This document shows positions 54,880 to 63,172 of a DNA stretch of 64,000 nucleotides, piece after piece; within the stretch, counting starts at the first letter, position 1, and every line of letters begins with the position of its first letter. The DNA is from Pararhodospirillum oryzae. GTDB taxonomy: Bacteria > Pseudomonadota > Alphaproteobacteria > Rhodospirillales > Rhodospirillaceae. The DNA lies in the NCBI RefSeq assembly GCF_007992075.1, contig NZ_BJZO01000007.1, positions 1 to 64,000 on the forward strand, read 5' to 3'. The notes below the pieces were generated by a model. It was not told where the DNA came from. It saw nothing but the letters and a program-made list of their open reading frames with translations, and did no database searches. A program made the translations under genes and the position numbers.

Positions 54880-55950
54880 TTATTCGTGCCCTTCCCCTTC
54901 CTCGTTCCCCTCTTCCGCGCCCAACCGCCCCCACGCCCAACGGGCTGCGTCGGCGATCACCGGATCGGGATCGTCGAGGAACGGCGCCACCGCGTCCTTC
55001 AGGGCCGGGGCGCCACTGTTGCCGAGCGCGATCAGCACGTTGCGCTTGAAGCGCGCGTAGCCCAACCGGCGCACCCCGGTGCCGCTGAAGCGGGCGCGAA
55101 AGCCGGGATCGTCGAGCGCGGCCAGTTCGGCCAGGGGCGGGTCGATCAGGTCGGGGCGCGCCACCAGGGCGGGCTCGGTCGTGGGCGGGGCGAAGCGGTT
55201 CCACGGGCACACCGCGAGGCAGGCATCGCAGCCATACACGCGGTTGCCCATGGCCCCGCGCAGGGGCTCGGGGATCGGTCCCGGGGTTTCGATGGTCAGG
55301 CAGGCGAGGCAGCGCCGGGCATCCATGACATGGGGCGCCGTCAGGGCCCCGGTGGGGCAGGCGTCCAGGCAACGCCGGCAGGCCCCGCAGCGATCGGGCA
55401 TGGGGGGATCGGGGGGCAGGTCAACGGTGGTGAACACCTCGGCCAGCACCAGCCACGACCCGAAACGGGGGCTGACCAGATTGGTATGCTTGCCCTGCCA
55501 GCCCAGGCCGGCGGCGTGGGCCAGGGGTTTTTCCATCACCGGGGCGGTATCGACGAACACCTTCACCGCGCCCCCCAGGCGCGAGACCATCCACTGGGCC
55601 AGGGTCTTGGCCCGGCCCTTGGCCACGGCGTGATAATCGCGGTGGCGGGCATGGACGCTGAAGCAGGCGCGGGTGGGATCGCCGCCGGTGGGGTCGGGAA
55701 TTTCGGGGGGGGCGTAGGACAGGCCCAGGGTAACAACCGAAACCGCCTCGGGCCAGAGCACGCGGGGATCGGCGCGCCGTTCCAGGGTTTCGGCCATCCA
55801 GGCCATGGGGCCGTGATGACCTTGGGCCACGAAGGCGCGCAGGTCTTCCCCCGCGCCCTCGGGCAGGCGGGCGGCGGTGATCGCGCAGGCCTCGAAGCCC
55901 AGGGCATGGGCCCGGGCCCGAAGCTGGGCACGCTGCTTTTCGGAAACCAT
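54880..55950 (-). CDS. queG: Epoxyqueuosine reductase
   Basis: QueG is the cobalamin- and Fe-S-dependent enzyme that makes queuosine from epoxyqueuosine in tRNA. The 356-residue product has two 4Fe-4S clusters: CGACRRCLDACPTGAL and the second set with CLACLTIETPGPI, plus GCDACLAVCPWNRFA. A HEAT-like tail ends it. The ATG at 55950 gives MVSEKQRAQLRARAHALGFE. Its need for cobalamin fits the cobS/cobT genes in this window. Confidence 0.95.
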   Translation of the reverse strand: MVSEKQRAQLRARAHALGFEACAITAARLPEGAGEDLRAFVAQGHHGPMAWMAETLERRADPRVLWPEAVSVVTLGLSYAPPEIPDPTGGDPTRACFSVHARHRDYHAVAKGRAKTLAQWMVSRLGGAVKVFVDTAPVMEKPLAHAAGLGWQGKHTNLVSPRFGSWLVLAEVFTTVDLPPDPPMPDRCGACRRCLDACPTGALTAPHVMDARRCLACLTIETPGPIPEPLRGAMGNRVYGCDACLAVCPWNRFAPPTTEPALVARPDLIDPPLAELAALDDPGFRARFSGTGVRRLGYARFKRNVLIALGNSGAPALKDAVAPFLDDPDPVIADAARWAWGRLGAEEGNEEGEGHE

Positions 55951-56027
55951 GGAGCGGGACTCCGGACAACCGGCCCCCGGAGCCGGGCGGGCCCCTCCCC
56001 CGCGAGGGAAAGGGGCCGACACGGGCC

Positions 56028-56912
56028 TCAGGACGAGGAAGCGGGAGGCGCGGCCCCGGGGGGCGTGGCACCGGGGGGCGTGGCCCCGGGGGGCGAAGCG
56101 CCGCCGTCGGGCGTTTCCCCGGTCATGGCCTGGGCTTCACGCTCCAGCCGGCGGAACGAATGCAACGACACCGGCATCATCCCCAGGTACAAGCAGCCCA
56201 CCCCGGCCAGGGTCAGCCACGGGCTGGTGACCAGGAACCCGGCCAGGATGCCAATGCCCACCATGATCGGCAGCACCGCCGCGTGAGGAACCTTGATGTT
56301 CTTGAAGCTGAAGGTCGGCACGCGGCTGATCATCAGCACCGCCACCCCGCTCAGCACCAGGCCCACAAGGGCCGGATGGCTGAAAACGTCCGGGGAGTCG
56401 GTGGCGAACGACAGCATCATGGGCAGCAGCACCAGCCCGGCGCCGGCCGGAGCCGGCACGCCGGTGAAGTAGTTGTAGGCCCAGGCGGGCAGGTCGCGCT
56501 CGCCCATGAGCTGGGTGTTGAAGCGGGCCAGACGCAGCCCGCACGACACCACGTAGAGCAAAACCAGGGCCCAGCCGACCCCCCCGGCCACGCCCATGGA
56601 CCACAGGTACAAGAGCAGGGCGGGCGCGACGCCGAAGCAGACGAAATCCGACAGGCTGTCCAGTTCGGCGCCGAAGCGGCTGGTGCCCTTGAGCAGGCGG
56701 GCGACGCGACCGTCGAGACCGTCCAGGATGCCGGCCAGGATGATGGCCACCACCGCCTTTTCATACTCCCCATGCAGGCCGTAGCGCAGGGAAGTGAGGC
56801 CGGCGCACAGCGCCAGCAAGGTCATGAGGTTCGGAATGATCCGGTTGAACGACAGACCTTTGAGACGGGGGGTTCGCCGGCGGGACGCCTTGGCGCGGGG
56901 GTGTCGGGCCAT
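56028..56912 (-). CDS. pssA: CDP-diacylglycerol-serine O-phosphatidyltransferase
   Basis: PssA makes phosphatidylserine in the inner membrane. The 294-residue protein has the CDP-alcohol phosphotransferase motif DGLDGRVARLLKGTSRFGAE with the conserved D-G-x2-A-R...G...D...D arrangement, and about seven membrane helices. The C-terminus carries a PPGAT repeat encoded by 15-bp units. psd lies just upstream on the same strand, giving the phosphatidylethanolamine pathway in one operon. Confidence 0.95.
   Translation of the reverse strand: MARHPRAKASRRRTPRLKGLSFNRIIPNLMTLLALCAGLTSLRYGLHGEYEKAVVAIILAGILDGLDGRVARLLKGTSRFGAELDSLSDFVCFGVAPALLLYLWSMGVAGGVGWALVLLYVVSCGLRLARFNTQLMGERDLPAWAYNYFTGVPAPAGAGLVLLPMMLSFATDSPDVFSHPALVGLVLSGVAVLMISRVPTFSFKNIKVPHAAVLPIMVGIGILAGFLVTSPWLTLAGVGCLYLGMMPVSLHSFRRLEREAQAMTGETPDGGASPPGATPPGATPPGAAPPASSS
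56058..56102. repeat. 15-bp in-frame tandem repeat in pssA
   Basis: Three units of GGGGGGCGTGGCACC type (56058-56072, 56073-56087, 56088-56102) encode consecutive PPGAT-like pentapeptides in the Pro-rich C-terminal tail of PssA. Confidence 0.82.
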
Positions 56913-56926
56913 GGGTTTTGATCCCG

Positions 56927-57637
56927 TTAGCGGACCTGGGCGGTACGGGCGGGCTCGGCCGAGGTCAGGTCGGCGATCACCGTTTCACCCGAAACCATGG
57001 TCTGGCCGGGGGCAACCAGGGGCGCGACGCCGGGCGGCAGGTAGATGTCCACCTTGCTGCCGAAGCGGATCAGGCCCATGACGTCGCCGGTGAGCACGGT
57101 CTGGCCCTCGGCGATGTCGCAGCGGATGCGCCGGGCGATCTGGCCGGCGATCTGGGTGAACGCCAGCTGACGGCCATCTTGCATGCGGATGACCACCGTG
57201 TTGCGCTCGTTCTCCTCGCTCGCCTTGTCCAAGGTGGCGTTCAGGGTCTTGCCCGGAATGTGCTTGACCTTGGTCACCGTGCCGCCCACCGGGCAACGGT
57301 TGACGTGGCAGTCGAACACGCTCAGGAACACGCTCACGCGCTGACGCGGGCCCGGGGGATCAAGGGCGAGATCGGCCGGGGGCTCGACCTCTTCCACCGC
57401 CTGGACCAGACCGCTGGCCGGCGACACCACGAGGCCGGCGCGCTCGGGCACGAAGCGCTTGGGGTTGCGGAAGAAGAACAGCACGGCCGCCGTGAACGCG
57501 AAGCCCAGCAGAGCCAGCCAGAAGGCCAGCATCCACAAAATCAACGAGACCACGCCGGCGATGGCGACGAATTTCCACCCGTCGGCATGGAACGGCGGGT
57601 TCAGGTACGTCTTCCAGTCAATGGCAATGCGACGCAT
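56927..57637 (-). CDS. psd: Phosphatidylserine decarboxylase proenzyme
   Basis: Psd converts phosphatidylserine to phosphatidylethanolamine. The 236-residue product is the short (type II) form, with an N-terminal hydrophobic helix pair and VSVFLSVFDCHVNRCPVGG. The pyruvoyl self-cleavage site is GS in LIRFGSKVDIYLP near residue 193. The ATG at 57637 follows AGGAGG, which favours it over the longer open frame. pssA follows 14 nt downstream. Confidence 0.95.
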   Translation of the reverse strand: MRRIAIDWKTYLNPPFHADGWKFVAIAGVVSLILWMLAFWLALLGFAFTAAVLFFFRNPKRFVPERAGLVVSPASGLVQAVEEVEPPADLALDPPGPRQRVSVFLSVFDCHVNRCPVGGTVTKVKHIPGKTLNATLDKASEENERNTVVIRMQDGRQLAFTQIAGQIARRIRCDIAEGQTVLTGDVMGLIRFGSKVDIYLPPGVAPLVAPGQTMVSGETVIADLTSAEPARTAQVR

Positions 57638-57741
57638 GGATGGTTTCCCTCCTAAGGAACCAGGGACCAAAAGAAGCGAAAGAAGCGGCCCTGGCATGGA
57701 CTGGGCCGTTTTTTCGCCGGAACAGGACCGCCCCGGCCGGC

Positions 57742-59115
57742 TTACGGCGACGGGCGGACCTCCGCCGGCCGGGGCACGGTAAAGACCTGGCCGGGGTAAA
57801 TCAGATCGGGGTCGCGGATCTGGTCGCGGTTGGCCTGGAAGATGACGGTGTAGCGCCATCCATGGCCATAAACCTTGCGCGCCAGGGTCCACAGGTTATT
57901 GCCCGGTTGCACGGTAAACAAGATATCCCCGTCGCGGGGCTGGGGCAGCCGGTCGGGGCGCAGGAACGGGATTTCCACCCGCTCGACCACGGTGCCATCG
58001 GGGGTGAGGCGGTCGGCGCGCAGGGTGTGAGGCCCCGGAGGCAACGCTTGCGGCGCGACAATCTGCCAGCGCCCTTCGGGACTGCTGCCCTGCTCGCCCA
58101 GCAAACTGTTATCGAGGTACAAGCGCACCGGATCGCGGGCCGGCGCCACGCCGCCCACCACCAGATGCCCCTGTTCGTCGTAATCCAGGGTTTCGATGCC
58201 CAGGGGGGCGAAAGCCCCGCCCCGGGCGGCCTGGGGGCCTTGCAGCACGCGCGACGGTCCCCGGTCGGGCTGGGACTGGGCGACGACCAGCGGCGGGCGG
58301 GATTCGCCGGCCGGCGGAACCCGCACCGCCACGCTTTCCGGGGCCCCCGACTTCCGCCCGTCGGCCCGGTCCTCGGTCAGGGCCAGGAGATGGCCGCCCG
58401 GCGCCAGGGGGGCCTCGGGGCTGATCACCCATTCGCCGCGCGCGTTGGCCGTGGCCTCGCCCACCGCCGCCTCGCCGCTTTTCAAGGTCACCGTGGCCCC
58501 GGGGGTCGCGGTGCCGGCCGCCACCAGGGCGCCATCGCGCTCCACCCGGACCACGTCGAAGGCCGGTGCCGGAAGGGGGGCCACGGGAGGGGCCTCGTCG
58601 ACGCGCGACGGATCCCTGGCCTTGTCGGGGTCCTCCGGGGGAACGACCGCCCGGGAAACAGCGCCCGGATCAGCCGGGACCGCCGGCGGAGCAAGGGCCG
58701 AGGGAGCGGCGGGAGCGGGAGCGGCGCCCGGGCGAGCGGCGCCCCCCGGCCCCGCGCTTGCCGGCGCGGCGCCCGGCGAAGCAGGCGGCACGATGAACAC
58801 GCCCGGCACCGAGGACGGCAGGGCGGACGGAGCGCCCGCCTCGGGCGCCACCGGAGAAACCGGCGGAGGGACCTCCGACGCCCAGCCCGGCGGCGGCGCG
58901 GGGTCCCCGGCCGTGGACGCGCGGGACGGCTCCCCGGTCGCGGACAGGGGGCCCGTGTTTTCATAGGAACCGGGGCGCCCCGAGGGGGGAGCCTCGCGGG
59001 ATGCCCCGGCGGGCCCGCCGCTGTCGGGGGCCATGCGCGCCAGGAGAGCCAGGAGGACGACAAGCAACACGGCCACCCCGGCGGCCCCGGCAATGGCAAG
59101 AGTGCGTCTGGTCAC
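57742..59115 (-). CDS. LysM domain protein with Ig-like repeats
   Basis: The 457-residue protein has an N-terminal membrane anchor (about 6-28) and a long Pro/Ala/Gly-rich region (about 30-180). An Ig-like segment with GTATPGATVTLKSGEAAVGE and further repeats follow, and it ends in a C-terminal LysM domain (about 400-450: FTVQPGNNLWTLARKVYGHG). It probably binds peptidoglycan from the inner-membrane side. The GTG at 59115 follows AGGAG; a 724-codon frame extends much further but is antisense-like. Confidence 0.88.
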   Translation of the reverse strand: MTRRTLAIAGAAGVAVLLVVLLALLARMAPDSGGPAGASREAPPSGRPGSYENTGPLSATGEPSRASTAGDPAPPPGWASEVPPPVSPVAPEAGAPSALPSSVPGVFIVPPASPGAAPASAGPGGAARPGAAPAPAAPSALAPPAVPADPGAVSRAVVPPEDPDKARDPSRVDEAPPVAPLPAPAFDVVRVERDGALVAAGTATPGATVTLKSGEAAVGEATANARGEWVISPEAPLAPGGHLLALTEDRADGRKSGAPESVAVRVPPAGESRPPLVVAQSQPDRGPSRVLQGPQAARGGAFAPLGIETLDYDEQGHLVVGGVAPARDPVRLYLDNSLLGEQGSSPEGRWQIVAPQALPPGPHTLRADRLTPDGTVVERVEIPFLRPDRLPQPRDGDILFTVQPGNNLWTLARKVYGHGWRYTVIFQANRDQIRDPDLIYPGQVFTVPRPAEVRPSP

Positions 59116-59189
59116 GGCTGCGCTCCTGACGTTCGAGTCCGAACACCTGGCGGCACTATAAGACAAACAGCCGCAAGGACAAAGCACCG

Positions 59190-60179
59190 TCACCCGGGCG
59201 GCATGCCGGCGACGACCACGGTCATGGCCCCGGCGATGGCAACGGGAGCCAGGGCGGTGGCCAGGGCCAGCACCGGCTCCAGAACGCGGCCGGCTCCTCC
59301 CCCGGGACGGGGAAGACGCGCGGCGGGGGCGTCGGCGAACAACGCCAGCGCCGCGACCAGGACACCGGCCAGGGCGGGGGGGGAATCCAGCGCCAGGGCC
59401 CCGGCCAGGGGCACCAGAACGGCCACGCCGGTGACCGTGGCGGGATCGGGCCCCCGCGCCGGCCCGGGGGCCGGGGGGCGCACCCGGCTGGCCGCGAACC
59501 AGCCCCCCAGGGCTCCGGCCAGGGACAGGGCCGGCGCCACGAAGTCGGGGCGATCGATGACCCAGGCGACCAGGGCCACCCCCAGGGCGGTGGCGGGCAA
59601 CCCGGCGGCGGCCGGGGGGCCCCGACGGGAAATCTGGTCCAGCCGCCAGGGCAACCCCAGCCAGGCGGCCCCCAGCACAAGCGCGGAGGCCAGGACAGCC
59701 GGCCAGCCGCCTTCGCTTCCGGGCGCCGCCGCGAGGCCCAGCGCGGCCAGCCCGACCACGGCCGGCACGAGCAGGCGGGCCGGCCCGGGAAGCGGTGGCG
59801 GCGGCGGTGGCGCAACCGGGGCCCGGGCGCGCGGCGGGCGTGCCTTCGCGGTCGGGGCGGCGGAGGCTTTTTTCCTGCGCCTGGGGGGCTCCGGACGGGT
59901 TCTTTCGGCGATCCACCCCGCCACGGCCACCAGGGCGCCCAGCGCCAGCGCCCAGTCGGCGGAAGCCGGGTTGATCACGGGGGCGGGGGCAAGGCTGGCG
60001 ATCAGACGCCCCAGGGCCACGGCGACCAGAAGGACGGGCGCCAGCAGCAGGGCAGGCCCCCGGGGTCCCAGCGCCTGCGTCGCCACGGTGCTTGCGGCGG
60101 AAAAAACGAACGGCACGAGGAAAGCCAGCCCCAGGCCGTCGGCACCGAAAGCGCCGTGCGTTAAATCGGGTGCGGGCAC
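59190..60179 (-). CDS. Hypothetical multi-pass membrane protein
   Basis: The 329-residue product is very rich in Ala, Gly, Pro and Leu, with about eight membrane segments and a basic cytoplasmic loop near 95-130 (including RRRKKASAAP and a run of prolines). No family was recognised. The first 8 residues from GTG 60179 lie within a repeat unit (60165-60355), so the true start may be further in. It follows the LysM gene order but with no shared motif. Whether the whole frame is a gene is supported by its hydrophobicity pattern only. Confidence 0.55.
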   Translation of the reverse strand: MPAPDLTHGAFGADGLGLAFLVPFVFSAASTVATQALGPRGPALLLAPVLLVAVALGRLIASLAPAPVINPASADWALALGALVAVAGWIAERTRPEPPRRRKKASAAPTAKARPPRARAPVAPPPPPPLPGPARLLVPAVVGLAALGLAAAPGSEGGWPAVLASALVLGAAWLGLPWRLDQISRRGPPAAAGLPATALGVALVAWVIDRPDFVAPALSLAGALGGWFAASRVRPPAPGPARGPDPATVTGVAVLVPLAGALALDSPPALAGVLVAALALFADAPAARLPRPGGGAGRVLEPVLALATALAPVAIAGAMTVVVAGMPPG

Positions 60180-60355
60180 GACGCTTTATCCTTTTATTTT
60201 TAGGCTCAATTTATCCGAAAAGTGGCATTTCCTTCCCGGATCCCTCTCCGGTGCACCGGGCATTAAATCAGATCCAGGCACGACACTCTATTTCGTTGTT
60301 TTTGCATTTCGTTGCTTTTGCCCGCGGCCGGCCCGAAAAGCGGGTCGCCTTCCCG
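60165..60355. repeat. Two tandem copies of a TTAAATC-type intergenic repeat
   Basis: The first copy (about 60165-60243) and second (about 60265-60355) share TTAAATC, a GGCACGAC core, a T-rich stretch, CGAAAAG and TTCCCGGAT. The overall size and the CGAAAAG hairpin resemble the stop-codon repeat family, but the sequence is distinct. The left copy overlaps the predicted start of the membrane protein at 60179. Confidence 0.65.
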
Positions 60356-60649
60356 GATTTCGCCCCAGGTCGGGCGGCAGGGCAAGGGTTCATGCCTGCC
60401 AGCAAAACAAGAACACGCGACAGGGGCGGGGGAGCAAAACGGGCAAGGCACGGGCACGAACATAACAAATCGGAAAGGAACCAGACGTGGGGTTGCGCCG
60501 GACGCGCCGGCACCGCACAGTCGGGGCGGGTACACCGCCGGCGCGGATGAAAATCCCGTGCACCGGCGGACGGGCCCCATGATAGGGCCGGGCGGGGTCC
60601 ACGCAAAGCCCCCGGGCCCTCCAACCGAAACAGCCTGGAGATCGTTGCG

Positions 60650-61333
60650 ATGACTGACGCGTCGACCACTTCCCCAGCCGCCATGATACGGGTGTGGGAT
60701 TTACCGACCCGAGTGTTTCACTGGAGCCTGGTTGCTCTTCTGATCTTGCTCTACATCACGGGCGAGAACATCGACTCCCTGGGCGAAATTCACATGTTCC
60801 TGGGCCGGGTAACCGTGGCCCTGGTTCTGGCCCGCGTGATCTGGGGGTTCGTGGGCAGCGAGACTTCGCGTTTCGCCAACTTCGTGAAACCGCCCCAGGA
60901 AATCCTGGCCTACATCAAATCGGTGCGTTCGGGCGAGCATTGGACGGGCCTGGGCCACAATCCGGCCGGCGCCGTGATGATGCTGGGCCTGCTCGCCCTC
61001 ATGCTGCTGCAGGGCTTCACCGGCCTGTTCTCGTATGACGATGGCGCCATCGTCGGCGGCCCGTTCCATGACATGGTGTCAGAGGACACGGCCAAGATTT
61101 TCACCGGCCTGCATGAAACCATTTTCAATCTTGCCGTGCTTCTCGCCCTGGTGCACATCGCGGCCGCGCTGTTCTACAAGTTTGTCAAGAAGGACGACCT
61201 GATTCACCCGCTGGTCACCGGGGTGCGCCCGACCCTCCCCGGGGCGGTTGAACCCAAGTTCGCGTCGCCCGTCCTGGCGGTTGGCCTGTTCGTGGGCTGC
61301 CTGGTGGTCATTTTCCTGATGACAGGCGTCTGA
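60650..61333 (+). CDS. Cytochrome b561-type membrane protein
   Basis: The 227-residue protein is a di-heme cytochrome b561 with about four to five membrane helices. It starts with RVWDLPTRVFHWSLVALLIL, where the His is a heme ligand. It later has GRVTVALVLARVIWGFVGS and FTGLHETIFNLAVLLALVHI with further heme-ligand histidines. It would pass electrons in the inner membrane, possibly with a soluble c-type cytochrome, but no partner gene is nearby. It has a normal length for the family. Confidence 0.9.
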   Translation: MTDASTTSPAAMIRVWDLPTRVFHWSLVALLILLYITGENIDSLGEIHMFLGRVTVALVLARVIWGFVGSETSRFANFVKPPQEILAYIKSVRSGEHWTGLGHNPAGAVMMLGLLALMLLQGFTGLFSYDDGAIVGGPFHDMVSEDTAKIFTGLHETIFNLAVLLALVHIAAALFYKFVKKDDLIHPLVTGVRPTLPGAVEPKFASPVLAVGLFVGCLVVIFLMTGV

Positions 61334-61457
61334 GGCCGTTTCAAATCCTCTCCGGCCCTGTCGGGAGAATTTCAAACGCGCACCATCCGGTGGAAGGGAG
61401 GGCTCCCGCCTTCCCTTCCCCGCTTCAGGGCGAAATCCAAAAAAATGCCGGCCCGGG

Positions 61458-61709
61458 TTACGACAGCGACGACGGCGTGTCGTCCAGCCGGCCCATGATC
61501 GAGTCGACCAGGAAACGCCGCCGATCCGGGCTCAGGACCGGGCCGGTGTTCCGCAAGACCGCGTCGAAGGCGACCGCGTCGCGCATCAGGGCACGGGCTT
61601 CGTCGGACTGAGCAAGAAGGGTTTTGGCGTGCGCCCCCTCCTGAGGGGGCCATTTGGCCAGGTCGGCGCCGTAAATGTCGATCAAGGCCTTGAGTTCATT
61701 GGGGGTCAT
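61458..61709 (-). CDS. Small cytosolic protein linked to the ECF sigma gene
   Basis: The 83-residue protein begins MTPNELKALIDIYGADLAKW and is helical, with no membrane segment. It follows the ECF sigma gene on the same strand, 233 bp downstream. Short soluble proteins often follow ECF sigma genes in related bacteria. It may act as an anti-sigma factor, but it lacks the zinc motif of the usual kind. The ATG at 61709 follows GGAGAG. Confidence 0.7.
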   Translation of the reverse strand: MTPNELKALIDIYGADLAKWPPQEGAHAKTLLAQSDEARALMRDAVAFDAVLRNTGPVLSPDRRRFLVDSIMGRLDDTPSSLS

Positions 61710-61942
61710 CCGCTCTCCACCGGCCTGTTCACGTTCGGTGAACCTAAGGGACGTCATCCACATTCAGTGGACCAGCCACGGGGCAGTGAACCTCCCGCAA
61801 GCGCGAAGGGGAATGGAAACGCCCGCCTTCAACCGCCTGGAGCGCTGCCGATGAGACTGAACCGCCTTCGGGTTCGCCCGAACACGGCCCTTCCTCGAAA
61901 AATCGGGATGGGAAGGGAAGCCCTTGGCAAGGCGGGCCTTTT

Positions 61943-62596
61943 TTAGGCCGGGCCTCCGCCAGGATCGGTTTCGCCCAACAGATCCCGTAATTTCTGGCGC
62001 CCCCGCTTCAGCAGGGACTCCACAGCATTCACTTTTAAATCCATGATACAGGCGACATGGGCCGCCGTCAAATCTTCATTATAATACAAAGTGATCGCGA
62101 TTCGTTGCCGCTCTGGCAACTGATGGATGGCGGCCCGCACCCGGGCCGCCTCCTCGCCGGCGTCGCACTGATCCAAGGGCGAGCGGGCGGGATCAATGGG
62201 TTCGGGGGTGTCGTCCAGGGCGACGGTGGAGCGGCGCCGGGTTTCATCGATGCAGCGGTTCAAGGCCACCCGGTAAAGCCAGGTGCGGAAGGTGCCGCCC
62301 CGGGGGGTCCACTGGTCGCGCCGGGCCCATAGCTTGAGAAACACATCCTGGGCGATATCCTCGGCCTCGGCGGGCCCGACCACCCGCCGGGCCAGCCCCA
62401 CGATCCGGTCGATATGGCGCGTGACCAGTTGCCGGAACGCGTCGCGATCGCCTTGTTGTACCCGGATCATCAGGGCGTCGTCGGGCACTTCGTCCGCCGT
62501 CACCCCGACGGGAGCGTCCCCGGCCGAGTCCGTCTCCCAGGAACTCTTCATGTCGAGTACCTTCAACACCCTCGGATTCGACTGGACGCTCATCAC
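61943..62596 (-). CDS. ECF sigma factor
   Basis: The 217-residue protein has sigma region 2 (AFRQLVTRHIDRIVGLARRV, DIAQDVFLKLWARR) and region 4 (LPERQRIAITLYYNEDLTAA with the helix-turn-helix VNAVESLLKRGRQKLR). The GTG at 62596 is chosen because AGGAGG lies 9 nt upstream; an ATG at 62551 is also possible. It directs RNA polymerase to a stress or envelope regulon. The signal and regulon are unknown. Confidence 0.92.
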   Translation of the reverse strand: MMSVQSNPRVLKVLDMKSSWETDSAGDAPVGVTADEVPDDALMIRVQQGDRDAFRQLVTRHIDRIVGLARRVVGPAEAEDIAQDVFLKLWARRDQWTPRGGTFRTWLYRVALNRCIDETRRRSTVALDDTPEPIDPARSPLDQCDAGEEAARVRAAIHQLPERQRIAITLYYNEDLTAAHVACIMDLKVNAVESLLKRGRQKLRDLLGETDPGGGPA

Positions 62597-62657
62597 CGCG
62601 ACCCGCCTCCTGTAAAAAATTGTATCAGCCACGTCGGGAGAGGTCACTGGGAAGAAT

Positions 62658-63089
62658 TTACCCGACCATCGGCAGTTTTGGTATGTCGGAGACCATCAAG
62701 GGCGGCAAACCGGCAAGTCTGGCCCACGCATCGCGCATGATCAAAATCTGGCGGTGGACGCTGCCGTAGCGATCAATGGCACTTTCGCCCCGGGTCCGAA
62801 GGGCGGCATGAAGCTGAAGTATGGTTTGCTTGTAGTACCGACTCAGCATTTTGGACATATCCTGTGCCCGTTCGTCGCGACGATTGAGGCAGCCATCCAG
62901 TTCGCTCAAAATCCGGGTCGCCTTGGTCATGAACCGGAACTCCTCGTCGCGCCGATTCGCGACTCGGGCGGCCTTGGCACGCGCCACCTGGGTCAGGGCC
63001 GCGTCGTAGACCTCGACGGTCAGCATCAGGGGCGGCTGGGCGCCGCGCGCCCGGTTATAGGCCTGAAGGGCACTGCGGGAAGCAGTCAT
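62658..63089 (-). CDS. fliS: Flagellar export chaperone FliS
   Basis: FliS binds flagellin to stop early polymerisation in the cytoplasm. The 143-residue product has the FliS-type start SALQAYNRARGAQPPLMLTV and the helical bundle pattern around TKATRILSELDGCLN. The ATG at 63089 follows GGAGA; a frame extending to 63176 is not used. It lies 83 nt after fliD on the same strand, the usual fliD-fliS pair. Confidence 0.88.
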   Translation of the reverse strand: MTASRSALQAYNRARGAQPPLMLTVEVYDAALTQVARAKAARVANRRDEEFRFMTKATRILSELDGCLNRRDERAQDMSKMLSRYYKQTILQLHAALRTRGESAIDRYGSVHRQILIMRDAWARLAGLPPLMVSDIPKLPMVG

Positions 63090-63172
63090 GGGGGTTCTCC
63101 CAATGGCAAGAAGAATTCGGGAAGAAACGGGGTATCTTCCCTGTGACGCTGGATTGAAAAGGTGATCGGAAA

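Noticed and set aside
57640-60465. Antisense open frame of 941 codons
   Set aside because: It is the complement of the LysM and membrane protein genes. It is extremely Arg/Gly/Ala-rich, with no domain and no ribosome-binding site.
61918-61940. Possible + strand terminator ending in CTTTTTT
   Set aside because: The stem is only about four pairs and there is no + strand gene just upstream.
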